Source: Stentor coeruleus
Taxonomy: Eukaryota > Ciliophora > Heterotrichea > Heterotrichida > Stentoridae
Direction of reading: 5' to 3'
NCBI GenBank assembly: GCA_001970955.1
Contig: MPUH01000267.1
Location: forward strand, 1-64,000
Length of the DNA: 64,000 nucleotides
Below the pieces are notes generated by a model. That model was not told the DNA's origin. It saw nothing but the letters and a program-made list of their open reading frames with translations, and made no database searches. A program made the translations under genes and the position numbers. Positions 29,926 through 39,298 of this stretch are shown here, piece by piece (the first letter of the stretch is position 1; each line of letters begins with the position of its first letter).

Positions 29926-30963
29926 CTAAGCATTAGCCATAGTTGCTGCATAAATACTTGAAATCTTGAGAAAAGCTTCAGCGGCAAAAGGGTGTTTGTT
30001 TTTATCTGGATGTAGAGACCTAGCTAGTTTTCTATATGAGGCTGTAATTTGGTCTCGAATTTTGCTGTTGAAATATTTTGCCTTTATAAAATTTTCACTT
30101 GCACAGATCACTTTGTATACGCAAATAACTTGCTCGCTAGCAACTATGTCTTTGATTAGTGCGCTCTCTATGTAACGACGGGCCATCTCCTCAGCCATGA
30201 GTTCTACTTCATGCTCAGTTTCAGCGTTTTGGAGATCGTTTTCGGCTTTCATCATTTGTCTCGCTTCTGCAAAAAGCCGTTCTTGGACTCTTGCCTGCTC
30301 CTCCTCTTCAGCCTGCTGTTCTTGTAAAATCTTCATCTTTCTCTGATGTTTATCATCCAATATGCATTGCTTACACCATTTCTGGTGCATATACCGGGTA
30401 AGATCAGCCTTCCACCGATGTCCATTTCTGCATTCAAACTCAAGTAGTAATTCACAAGATTTCGAAACACAAGTTCCTCCGTAACAACCCGCATAATTCT
30501 TAGCTCTTTCAAGTAAATTGTTGCACTTCCAACACCAACTACCACTTAAAAGAACTTCACTACTTTCCCAAATGTGACCCATCTTGCACTTGTAAACTAA
30601 AGGAAAGTTTTCATTTTCACAAGTTTCGGATAAGCACATACCTCCGTTCTGTTCAGAGATTGACCTAGCTAGGTGAATAAAATCATCGTCTTCCATGCCA
30701 ACCTCTTCACAGACCATATCGGGGGCGAAGTGTATGTCTGAGTTTTTACCGAGTTGTGGTGCGACTGCTCCTGTTTTGACACGTTTTTGTGGGTGTAAAT
30801 CTGGACCGAAATTAAACTCATGATTTTTAAGGCAGAAAAGTGACATCTCGTCAGAAGATGATGAATCTACACGAGGTCTTGAATCAATGCTGCTTTTACG
30901 AGATCTACAGTTTGAGAGGTTGGGAGGGAATTTTTTTGGGTCGGAGGACATCTTCATCCTCAA
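29926..30963 (-). CDS. J-domain protein with cysteine-rich zinc modules
   Basis: Up to 345 residues; the start may be at the first, third or fifth codon. The N-terminus is serine-rich. Two treble-clef-like zinc modules follow at about 125-160 and 175-205 (CKMGHIWESSEVLLSGSWCW then KC; CRNGHRWKADL then WCKQC), a pattern seen in homing-endonuclease-related and ciliate/plant zinc proteins. A coiled, glutamate-rich helix occupies 205-260. The C-terminal 70 residues are a J-domain with HPD intact (SYRKLARSLHPDKNKHPFAA), so it can stimulate an Hsp70 ATPase. A C-terminal J-domain after zinc modules is an unusual order. Substrate unknown. Confidence 0.88.
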   Translation of the reverse strand: MRMKMSSDPKKFPPNLSNCRSRKSSIDSRPRVDSSSSDEMSLFCLKNHEFNFGPDLHPQKRVKTGAVAPQLGKNSDIHFAPDMVCEEVGMEDDDFIHLARSISEQNGGMCLSETCENENFPLVYKCKMGHIWESSEVLLSGSWCWKCNNLLERAKNYAGCYGGTCVSKSCELLLEFECRNGHRWKADLTRYMHQKWCKQCILDDKHQRKMKILQEQQAEEEEQARVQERLFAEARQMMKAENDLQNAETEHEVELMAEEMARRYIESALIKDIVASEQVICVYKVICASENFIKAKYFNSKIRDQITASYRKLARSLHPDKNKHPFAAEAFLKISSIYAATMANA

Positions 30964-31253
30964 GATTATTATACTTTAAAATGCTGATAAATGCATTTAT
31001 TTCAAAACGCACAAACCAATTTAAACCTAAAAAAAAATCCTTAACCAGCCACAAAAATTCCTACCCTTCAAATACAGCTAAAAGTCTGCAGTTTTCTATG
31101 AAACCTCCCAACTTCCTCTTAATAAAAATCATTTCCTAAAACCCATCACACATTCTAAACCCTAAAAAAAAAAAATCCTCCTTATCAACCCTCCTATAAA
31201 AACTGATTTTCCCAAAAAAACCTTAAACTTCCCATATTTCACTAAGAATAAAA
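30964..31253. promoter_or_regulatory. Divergent intergenic region between J-domain and RING genes
   Basis: 290 bp shared by two divergent genes. The right half is C-rich and G-poor on the plus strand (for example ctccttatcaaccctcctat before the RING gene). No specific element identified. Confidence 0.35.
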
Positions 31254-32186
31254 ATGACTTGTGACCAAACCTGTATGAGTTGTAATTTATCCCAGCTCTA
31301 CAAAGTTAACTACAGTACTCATCATGGGCTTTGTAAACTCCATGAAACATTTCCCCCAAATATTCTTCAATGTATTCACTGCAAATCTAATGTGCCTATT
31401 CTTATTCTCCAAGAATTCAAATGTATTTTATGTGAAAAATCCTTAGAAGAAACCGAGAAACAAAATCTTAAAAGTGTTTGCTCTAATTGTCTAACTATGA
31501 ATGAGACACAATTTTTCGCATTAGCCCAATCACGTATATCAAATTGTAATTATTGTCTTAAAATACCAGATAATTTGATGTACTCTGTGAATTGTAAGCA
31601 TTTTATATGTGAGGAATGTTTACTTAAAAAGAATTCATGTCCTCTTTGTGTATTAAAATTATTGGAAACCCCGAAAACTGATAAGAATTTAGATTATGTT
31701 GGAGGATATGGAAATGGTGAGTATAAGAAAGCGCCTTTATCTGGAAAAAAACCAAAAGGATCAAGTCCTATAAAATATAGAAGAAATGATTGGAATCAAG
31801 ATTTAAATGGACGAAAACCTTATAATGTGTGTACAAATATTGTGTATCCTGATAAATCACGTTTTAGTCCTACAGATAGTGAAGATCCTATAAAAGGTTT
31901 TAAAATAATGGAAGAATCTTGGAAAAGTAAACATGATCGTATTCCTGGATCAGAATCAAAAACTGAAGATGAAAGCAAAATTGTGTCTAGTGATAGGGAT
32001 GATAATTCTGTTATTATTTCTATTAAAAATGAAGGTAAAAACCAAGAAACTTCTGTTTATACTTGTTCGAAATTTGACCATACGGAAAATGATGAAAGGA
32101 GAAATGAAGTGATAAGCTCGACTTCAAGGACTAGGGTTGTTTTAAAGATTATTTGTAGAGCTTGTCCTTGTTTCAATACTAAATAA
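31254..32186 (+). CDS. RING protein related to the triple-RING gene
   Basis: 310 residues. The N-terminal 58 residues match those of the 16294-17394 protein closely (MTCDQTCMSCNLSQLYKVNY, HGLCKLH, CIHCKSNVPILIL). The first RING of that relative is reduced here to CILC...CSNC, and a single good C3HC4 RING remains at about residues 98-132 (CNYCLKIPDNLMYSVNCKHF, then ICEEC and CPLC). The rest is a serine/lysine-rich disordered tail ending CRACPCFNTK, a possible palmitoylation site. Likely an E3 ligase. A dispersed duplicate 15 kb away. Confidence 0.85.
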   Translation: MTCDQTCMSCNLSQLYKVNYSTHHGLCKLHETFPPNILQCIHCKSNVPILILQEFKCILCEKSLEETEKQNLKSVCSNCLTMNETQFFALAQSRISNCNYCLKIPDNLMYSVNCKHFICEECLLKKNSCPLCVLKLLETPKTDKNLDYVGGYGNGEYKKAPLSGKKPKGSSPIKYRRNDWNQDLNGRKPYNVCTNIVYPDKSRFSPTDSEDPIKGFKIMEESWKSKHDRIPGSESKTEDESKIVSSDRDDNSVIISIKNEGKNQETSVYTCSKFDHTENDERRNEVISSTSRTRVVLKIICRACPCFNTK

Positions 32187-33399
32187 GTATAATAAAAAAA
32201 AATTAATGTGGAATTTGATTAAGAAAGTGCTGTGATTGCGTGGAGGATGATTTGTAAGGTTTTAATGTTAAGTATTGATTAATGTATTTAAAATTGTGAT
32301 AGTTTGTGTATAAGATATATGGTATTTAAAAATAACTATTTTATATATAGTTAGATAATTAACAGGTCTTTTAGTATATCCATTTTTTATCATTAAGGAT
32401 GATACGATTATTTATTTTTGATTTACTATGAAGGGATAGAATATTATGATACTGTTTATAAAACTTTTTTTTCAGTGTTTCAACTAGTTTTTTATTGATA
32501 AATCCAATAGCTTCTATATAATCCCTATAAGGAATATGCTTCGATTGCCTGATTGCTGCTGTTTTTAGTCAATCATCTAGAAGGATTAGTTTTCAAGGCT
32601 TGTTTCTGTGCCTATAACTAGCTTTTCTCCATTACAGAGTACTTCAAGTTGGTTTTTGCCTACATGAGTCATTTTTTTGAAAATCTTTTCTTCATGACTG
32701 CATAACTCTTCACGTATCCGATTATTATAAGCTATCTTTCATTTTCTAGTTTTTTTTGATGAAGTATCCTGAAATTGCTTTAAGTTGTTTCGATATTTTC
32801 TTGAATTTTAATTTCGATTGTTATTACTTCATTATTTTTTTCTGATATACTTTTTTTTTCCCTTCAGCAATTTATCTGATAGGTTTTAGACTTTTTTTAC
32901 CCTTGTCATACAAAAAAATCATGCAAATATTTTATTCTAGAGATTTTTATTTTAGAGATTTTTATCTCTATATATATTATGATTTTCATATATAAAATAT
33001 TTTGCTTTGTTATATAAATAGTACAAGCAAAACCCATCAATAAAAATTTGCCTGATTAATGCCTAAGAGTTCCTAAAATGATTTCAGATCTCAATCATGA
33101 TTGAATTTGAACTGAAAAAGTCTTACATCCAACCACAAAAGCCTATGAAAAGCATCAAATTTCCAGTTTCTAGCTTGTAAATTCTAAAATTTAAGCCTAG
33201 TAAAAACAACGTAATATAAATAAAAAGTCCTAATTTTTATCTTTAAAGTTAAGTATGGCCGACAGTAATTGTCAGTTTTTGGTAGAGATATTAGGTTATC
33301 CTTATAACTCAAGTATAACTAAGCCTTAAAAATAATATCTAATTTTTTTCATATCAAAAAACCCTATTTTATAAGTGTTTGTGTGTGTTAATTACCTAA
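32187..33399. other. Intergenic with a gene relic
   Basis: AT-rich. A minus-strand relic lies at 32371-32748 (separate entry). The remainder shows no frame; a short repeated string (agagatttttat) occurs around 32940-32970. Confidence 0.45.
32371..32748 (-). pseudogene. Decayed gene fragment, family unknown
   Basis: On the minus strand two coding-like stretches lie in adjoining frames. One (EELCSHEEKIFKKMTHVGKN and on) leads into another (KHIPYRDYIEAIGFINKKLV and on, open for 65 codons to a TAA at 32371). A frame change and a TGA lie between them. Composition and codon use look protein-coding, and introns of 15-16 nt do not repair it. Most likely a relic of a host gene; the family is not recognised. 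Confidence 0.45.
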
Positions 33400-33762
33400 T
33401 TATCCATCAATTTTTATTAGCATGCCAATTCCCCTTGTTGAAATATCTGGATTTCTCTCAGCTCTTCGTTTTTTTGATAAAAGGAATGTGTCTAATGGGG
33501 ATGAAAGTTCGTCAATTGATGTGTTGTGTGTTGGGATAAGAATATTTACAGAAGGTTCTAAAAGGATCTGCAAGAGCTCAGAACGGATCCCTTCATCATC
33601 AGGAATTTGTTCTAAGCGTTTCATAGTGTCTTTGGAAAGGAAGACTTTAAGAAGATTGTTGTACTCTATCTTCGAAATCTTCCGATCTTTAACCAAGAAT
33701 AATAGGTTTCTGGTTACACTATTTTCTAGTTCTGACATTTTAATATTAGATATGTCCCACAA
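33400..33762 (-). CDS. Small soluble protein, family unknown
   Basis: 120 residues, or 112 if translation starts at the second Met (33738, MSELENSVTRNLLFLVKDRK). Mostly helical, with a leucine-rich helix pair and a serine-rich C-terminus (KKRRAERNPDISTRG). The plus strand is also open here, but its translation is poorer in helix-forming residues and lacks a clear start context, so the minus strand is preferred. Function unknown. Confidence 0.55.
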   Translation of the reverse strand: MWDISNIKMSELENSVTRNLLFLVKDRKISKIEYNNLLKVFLSKDTMKRLEQIPDDEGIRSELLQILLEPSVNILIPTHNTSIDELSSPLDTFLLSKKRRAERNPDISTRGIGMLIKIDG

Positions 33763-34896
33763 TATGGTCTAATGTTTAAACGCATATGATGGTAAAAAAT
33801 TAGGTCAAATAGGCAAAAAAAGTAAAGCTTTGTGAAGGGTTTTTAGAAATAATGTTTTTTTGTTTGATTAAAATGATTTAAGATTTGTTTTATGTTTGAA
33901 GTGGGTGTTGATTTTTATAGTTTTGAATATAATTTTTAAGTAGTTATTGATATATGGATGATTAAATCTTTAGATCAGGTTTAAGCCCGAAAAATTAGTT
34001 GATTAGTTAAGTGCTAGTTATAAAAATTCATTGCTATAATAATAAATTTATTATGAGTTCCATTATCAAAGATATTGAAAGTAAATATTTTATATTATAT
34101 AACTTTGATTTTTGTTTTTTATATGGAAAAATGGTTAGGTCTATCAGATTCTTTTGCTATATATAGTAATCTAAGCTTATTTTTGAATTTTTAAAGCAAG
34201 ACTTATTATATTTATTTTTTGACGAAAACATAAATAACTATTGTTTTATAATCAATAATTCAACTATTAAGAACAATAAAATTCTTTAAACTTAAAATCT
34301 CAATCGCCCTGAAGATAATCGACTATATAAACTTTCCATTTTCCATCATTACTTGCATTCACGAAATTTAAATTTTTACCAAAAAATTCAAAAAAGCTTG
34401 TCACTTTTCATAAAATATTATCTCTAAAAGCTTATCTCACATCTCAATCGCATATTCTTAACTAAAAATTTTTAATATTTTCCATTACTATATAAAACAG
34501 AAATACATATAAAAACTAATCATAATTTTAAAATCTTCTCACCCTTACCACTCTAAACTTCCCAAAACTCAAACTCATCTAATAAAAATTAACTAATAAA
34601 TCTACTTTTAAGGAAATTTATCATTTTTTCTTTCCAATAACTTTAAAATAAATTTTATAAAATACTAGGTAAATTTTCTCACTATGATCCCGTATACATC
34701 ATATACTTTGCCCTCTTTTCAGCTATGCAAACATCGATATCTTCATCATCTTTGCACTTCTTCCAAGCAATTTCTCCTCACATTAGCCCTAAACCCCACA
34801 ACTAATCAAAACAACTAAAATACAAAAATTTTCATATTACAACAAAAATATCCTTATCTATCTGATAATATGTAATTAATAACTTTTATCACCTTT
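33763..34896. other. Intergenic with a possible relic of a TTLL C-terminus
   Basis: AT-rich. On the minus strand at about 34684-34775 a short frame reads IAWKKCKDDEDIDVCIAEKR and ends at a stop. Its DNA resembles the last codons of the TTLL gene at 34897-34930 (shared ttccaagcaat / ctccaagcaat core). Confidence 0.35.
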
Positions 34897-36309
34897 TTAA
34901 CTCCAAGCAATTCTTCTTTTAGCAAGACATGCACTAATATTATTCATTTGGTCATTTTTTCTCCCATCTTCTTCATAATCCTGACCTTTTCCTATAAAAC
35001 TAACATTTGATCTTTTAGGTGTTGATAATTTATAATATGAATTTGATGCTGCTTTTAAAAACTGATCATAATAGATATCATTACATCCTGGGAATAATTT
35101 TATATACCCTACACAATGAGAATCTTCATAAGTATCTCTTTTTTTCATTTCTTCGATTTTGCGAGTTATGCTTTCTTCTTTTGTTGGCTTGAGACTTTTT
35201 GCACTTAAAGATCGGTGCCTTTGCATTTTTTTGGTTTCGGTTTTAAACTCTTTTTTTTTCTTATCGTTTATATCTACTAGGATTAAAGCTTCAGATATCA
35301 CTGCGGTTTTTATTTCAGCATCAAGAGAAGAGTCTGTAGAGAAACTTGGAGCATGGTTTACTTCTAAGAGCCAGGGTTTTAAGTTGTTATCAAGAATTAT
35401 GTCAAAACCTAATATCTCAAAGCACATCCCATTTGTATAATCATAAGGCTGACAAGTTCTATAATTCGAAGCTAATGATGGCTGTATCGTTATAACTGTC
35501 TTAACAATAATATCACAAATCTGGTCCCAAATGCCTTCAACATCAAACCCAATCTCACTCAATTGCTAAATATTTCATACAATAAGCACACTAGATAAAC
35601 TCCTCTTATGTGATTTTTTCCCAGCCGCAGCCTGAACAAAATGTGGATTGTTTTTATTAATCGAATAATTAGTCAAATGTACAAAAACATCATTAAAATT
35701 CTGTTTGTTTGGTGGTGAATACTCTTCAGTTGCAAATCTTGCAAGACCTTCTTCATGTATAAAAATCCTTAAAGGATCACATCCTGTAATTAAAACATAA
35801 ATTCTCAAATCAAATTTCAGTCCATCTATAAGAAGAGGGTTTATTAAATATTCTTGGGCTATATGATGAGATGTTTCTTTTATATCTGAAAGTCCACGAA
35901 CTAAATAAATACCTTGACCTTGTGAACTGGCTTCAGGTTTCATTATGTAGATTTTTTTCCTTTGTTTGACTGTATTTTTAAATGAGGCTAAATCTCCCGG
36001 TAACACCCAAGTTTTTGGGTAAAAATTATAATCGTTTGGGAAAAGTTTTCGGAAACGGTTTAGATTGTTGGCCATGCTGTTTTTACGGAAAATACCTGAC
36101 ATACCTGGGAAATGGTTGATTTTTTGATAGAGTTTTAGACTGTTTAACCGGTCTGGGGAGATTGTACAGTCATGCCAAACTAGGTCGCAATCGGTGATGT
36201 CTTCTTTTTCGATAATCTCCCAGTCGAAAGAACTTGCGATGTCTCTGAGTATTTGGTATTTGCAGTCTGAGTAGAGAATACTGTGAAGGTTGATTATGAT
36301 TTTCTCCAT
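34897..36309 (-). CDS. Tubulin polyglutamylase, TTLL6/13-like
   Basis: Two exons joined over a 15-nt phase-0 intron (35566-35580, gtatgaaatatttag) give 465 residues. It is a tubulin-tyrosine-ligase-like ATP-grasp enzyme: INHFPGMSGIFRKNSMANNL near residue 65, the nucleotide-binding lysine in IYIMKPEASSQGQGIYLV (about 120-138), KFDLRIYVLITGCDPLRIFI (about 165-185), HLTNYSIN (about 211) and the metal-binding CFEILGFDIILDNN plus LLEVNHAPSF (about 291-317). It ligates glutamate chains to tubulin tails in cilia and cortical microtubules. The closest layout is TTLL6/TTLL13. The C-terminal third is basic and may bind microtubules. Other tubulin-glutamylation genes lie at 43461 and 47916. Confidence 0.93.
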
Positions 36310-36722
36310 TTACATTAAACCTGTGTTTAATTTTTAAGATTTTTTGTGAAGGGTTTGATGAAAAGAAAGTTTTATAGGCTAAAAGTTGGTTTGGGGTTGA
36401 TAATAATGTAGGAGTGGAAATTTTGTATGTATAAATAGTTGGTATATGTTTTGGAATTTTAATAAAAATATATAATATAAGCATATCTCTATTCCCTGTT
36501 ATAAAAACCCTAAATTTATTTCTCACAGCAAAAGTTGTAATCATAAAACTTACGACAATATTTCTCCATCAATACCCTTTTTTTCATACACTAAATTATC
36601 AAAAAACCCAACTTAATATTTTCTCTATAAAATATACATTAGTATTTTCAAATATAAAAATTCAACAAATCCGTCTTTTTTTTATTCCTAAACTCAATAC
36701 TAAAATCTCACTTAAACTTTAA
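36310..36722. other. Intergenic
   Basis: The left half, upstream of the TTLL gene, is G-rich on the plus strand (C-rich in gene sense). No gene. Confidence 0.4.
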
Positions 36723-38354
36723 TCAATTTCTTATTGCATATTTATACTTAATTTCCCAAGCCTGTGCTTTATATTGGGCAAAGCCTAAATCACTAAGATA
36801 CTTCATCATAGCCACAGCATCCGTATCAATTCCTTTCCCATACTTCCTAAGTAAATCATTGTTTACTAACCCAGGCTTCCTTTCAAGTACTAAAAATATT
36901 TTCTGCAACTGTAAACTCATATCCTCAAGTGTATGTTTTCTTTTTTTAGGTAAAGGTATAGACATAAGCATTTCCACACTATCAATTCCCTTCTCCGGAC
37001 TTTGTAAATCTCTTTTCTCAAAAACAAAATCCTCATAAGCTAGTTGATATTTTTCATTAACTTCCCTAGTTGGTTTATTAAAAAAATCTTTTAAAGCTGT
37101 ATAACAAAGAGGCATACGAAAAGTTGAAAATAATAACTTGTATCTGACAAAAAGAGCTTCGTTAAGGATTTTAAATATCGCTTTAGTAAAAATAGCAAGG
37201 CTGTAAGCCTTGCTCAAATCCTCATACGAGCCATTTTGCTCAGCAGTGGGGATTTCTGATTCTTCATCTTTTATAAAATCTTCCATTTTGATAAGATTTT
37301 CCATTACCCCAATAGCACAAGGGCTATTTTTCAGTTTTTTATAAGCTGTATTTTGCATAAACACAATTTCTCTTATAAGTTTACTTTTTATGTTTATTGA
37401 AGATTTAGCTACAGCTGTGCTGTTTTGAGTAAAAGGTTTACGATTAGTTGGGTTTTTTATAGCAGGACATTCTAAGACTAAAGGATCATTTGCTAATATT
37501 TCAGGAACTGCAGCCAAAAGCTTATACATGACATTTGGGCTTTTATTATTAGCTTTGTCTCTATTAATACTATCATAATGATCACCAAGATATGATGTTT
37601 CATGATCATCATCTTTTCTAAGTTTGATTCTAAAGCATAATTCTTTTATTAGCCCACAATTACGTAGTTTCCATATGATTCTTAGGACTGTTTTTTTATC
37701 AAGACACCATTTCGCATTTGGTTCTAGCTCTGTTCTGATCATTTCTTTTATATCGTAGACTGAACAGACTTTAAAACTCCGTATGCGAGCCATAACAAAT
37801 AATGCTCGGATGTAACTTTGGTATGTTATTCGCTGACGACTATGCTTTTTTTCATCTTTTAAACTTTGGGAAATTGCTTTGTGGATATGCTCGCCAAGGT
37901 CTTTTTCGATTTCTCGGATTTCTTGGACTATTGACGGGGAGATTTTTGACAGATAGTCGTCGGGCTCTTTTTCTTCAGGTTTAGGCTCTTGTGGCTTGAT
38001 TACATGATATTTGTGCACGAAGACCCTACCGTATCTATGCGCTGTTGCCCTTAGGTTAGATTGTTTGTATATCATCTCATCTAGTACTTTCGCACAGGTT
38101 TTTGTATTTAATGATAACTTTGACGAGATTTCCTGAACGGTCAGCCCTTCATCGTTTTCTTCAATGAGTTTATATATCTGTGTTTTAAGTGGAACTTGCA
38201 CCCTGATCTCAGTTTTTTCTCTTAAAAAATTCATTTTCATAACTGCGCCCTCTAAACTTGCCTCAGCTTTAGGGAAAAACCTTTCTGGGTCGGCTCGGTT
38301 CTTGCGTCCTTCCATTTTTATATACAGGCCTGATCTGAGTTTATAGGCATTCAA
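36723..38354 (-). CDS. Winged-helix protein, TFIIIC subunit 1-like
   Basis: Up to 543 residues; a start at the second Met (MEGRKNRADPERF, residue 14) is equally likely. A winged-helix module at about 57-120 (YKLIEENDEGLTVQEISSKL, then VLDEMIYKQ and RYGRVFVHKYHV) and a second one at about 180-245 (RALFVMARIRSFKVCSVYDI ... KTVLRIIWKLRNCGLIKE) resemble the B-block-binding subunit of TFIIIC (GTF3C1), including the 'RR...il..l.e..v.....l...i' arrangement. If right, it is a nuclear factor for RNA polymerase III genes. The similarity is by pattern only and the protein is far shorter than human GTF3C1. Well supported as a gene; moderate for family. Confidence 0.8.
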   Translation of the reverse strand: MNAYKLRSGLYIKMEGRKNRADPERFFPKAEASLEGAVMKMNFLREKTEIRVQVPLKTQIYKLIEENDEGLTVQEISSKLSLNTKTCAKVLDEMIYKQSNLRATAHRYGRVFVHKYHVIKPQEPKPEEKEPDDYLSKISPSIVQEIREIEKDLGEHIHKAISQSLKDEKKHSRQRITYQSYIRALFVMARIRSFKVCSVYDIKEMIRTELEPNAKWCLDKKTVLRIIWKLRNCGLIKELCFRIKLRKDDDHETSYLGDHYDSINRDKANNKSPNVMYKLLAAVPEILANDPLVLECPAIKNPTNRKPFTQNSTAVAKSSINIKSKLIREIVFMQNTAYKKLKNSPCAIGVMENLIKMEDFIKDEESEIPTAEQNGSYEDLSKAYSLAIFTKAIFKILNEALFVRYKLLFSTFRMPLCYTALKDFFNKPTREVNEKYQLAYEDFVFEKRDLQSPEKGIDSVEMLMSIPLPKKRKHTLEDMSLQLQKIFLVLERKPGLVNNDLLRKYGKGIDTDAVAMMKYLSDLGFAQYKAQAWEIKYKYAIRN

Positions 38355-39298
38355 AGATTATTTATGAAGATAATAATAATTAGAAGCTTTTAAGTCTAAA
38401 GAATTGTCATAAAATTAAGAAAGATAGTTTATTTTAAGTATATTATGTAGATTAAAATTGAATAAAAATCTATGATATGTTTTAGAGAGGATAAGGGGGA
38501 TTTTATATAAAAAAATAGTTTGGATTAGGAAAAGATCCTATTTTTTTATGTGGAATGATGGATATTTTAAGTTGGTTTATAAGAAAAGTGAAAATTAAAG
38601 GTTTAGGATTGGGTTTTAGATAAGGGGTGGAAGATTTGTATAGGATTAGAGGTTGGTTGATTGGAGATAATGATTTTTAGGGTGGTTTAAGATATATAGT
38701 TATATTTAGATATGTTTTAGAAAGGAATTTGAATGGTATATTGGTTTTTGGTAGGATATGGGTTATGATATAATGATTTTTTATCAAGTTTTATATAAAC
38801 TATGAGTTGTTTATATAATAAAACCAGTGATTAAATCATTTTATGATACAACACATACTCTATTATCATATATATACAATAAAAATATTCAAATAGCCAC
38901 TAAAAAAGACATACTATAAGTTAAAACCAAAAATAATTAATACCTACCAATCCTAATTCAATAATTCCATCTGACCTTAAATTCTAAAACCTAAAGACCT
39001 CATTCTCATCATCATCCATTATAACATCTATCAATAGCCAACATAAAACCCATATCTCTAAACTTCCACACCTCCTCTCATATAAAATTTCCACCTTCCC
39101 TAATCTCTTCTAACCCTGCACATAAAAATCTTCCACCCAACACAAAAATCCTCCTAATCTCCGTAATCCTCTTAACCATCATCTAATACAAAACCCAATC
39201 AAAACTATGATAAAACTCTATCTTAAACCAATCTAAACCTATTCTAAAACCCACTGCGAAAAACTAAATGAATATTAAGCCTTTAAATCGCTTAAAAA
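38355..39298. promoter_or_regulatory. Large divergent intergenic region
   Basis: 944 bp between the divergent TFIIIC-like and NMT genes. The left part is rich in G on the plus strand (for example gataaggggtggaagattt) and the right part is rich in C (cttccacacctcctctcat), with the change near 38850. No gene seen. Confidence 0.45.

Noticed and set aside
33422-33772. 116-codon plus-strand frame overlapping the small minus-strand gene
   Set aside because: The minus-strand reading has better composition, helices and start; the plus frame is probably its shadow.
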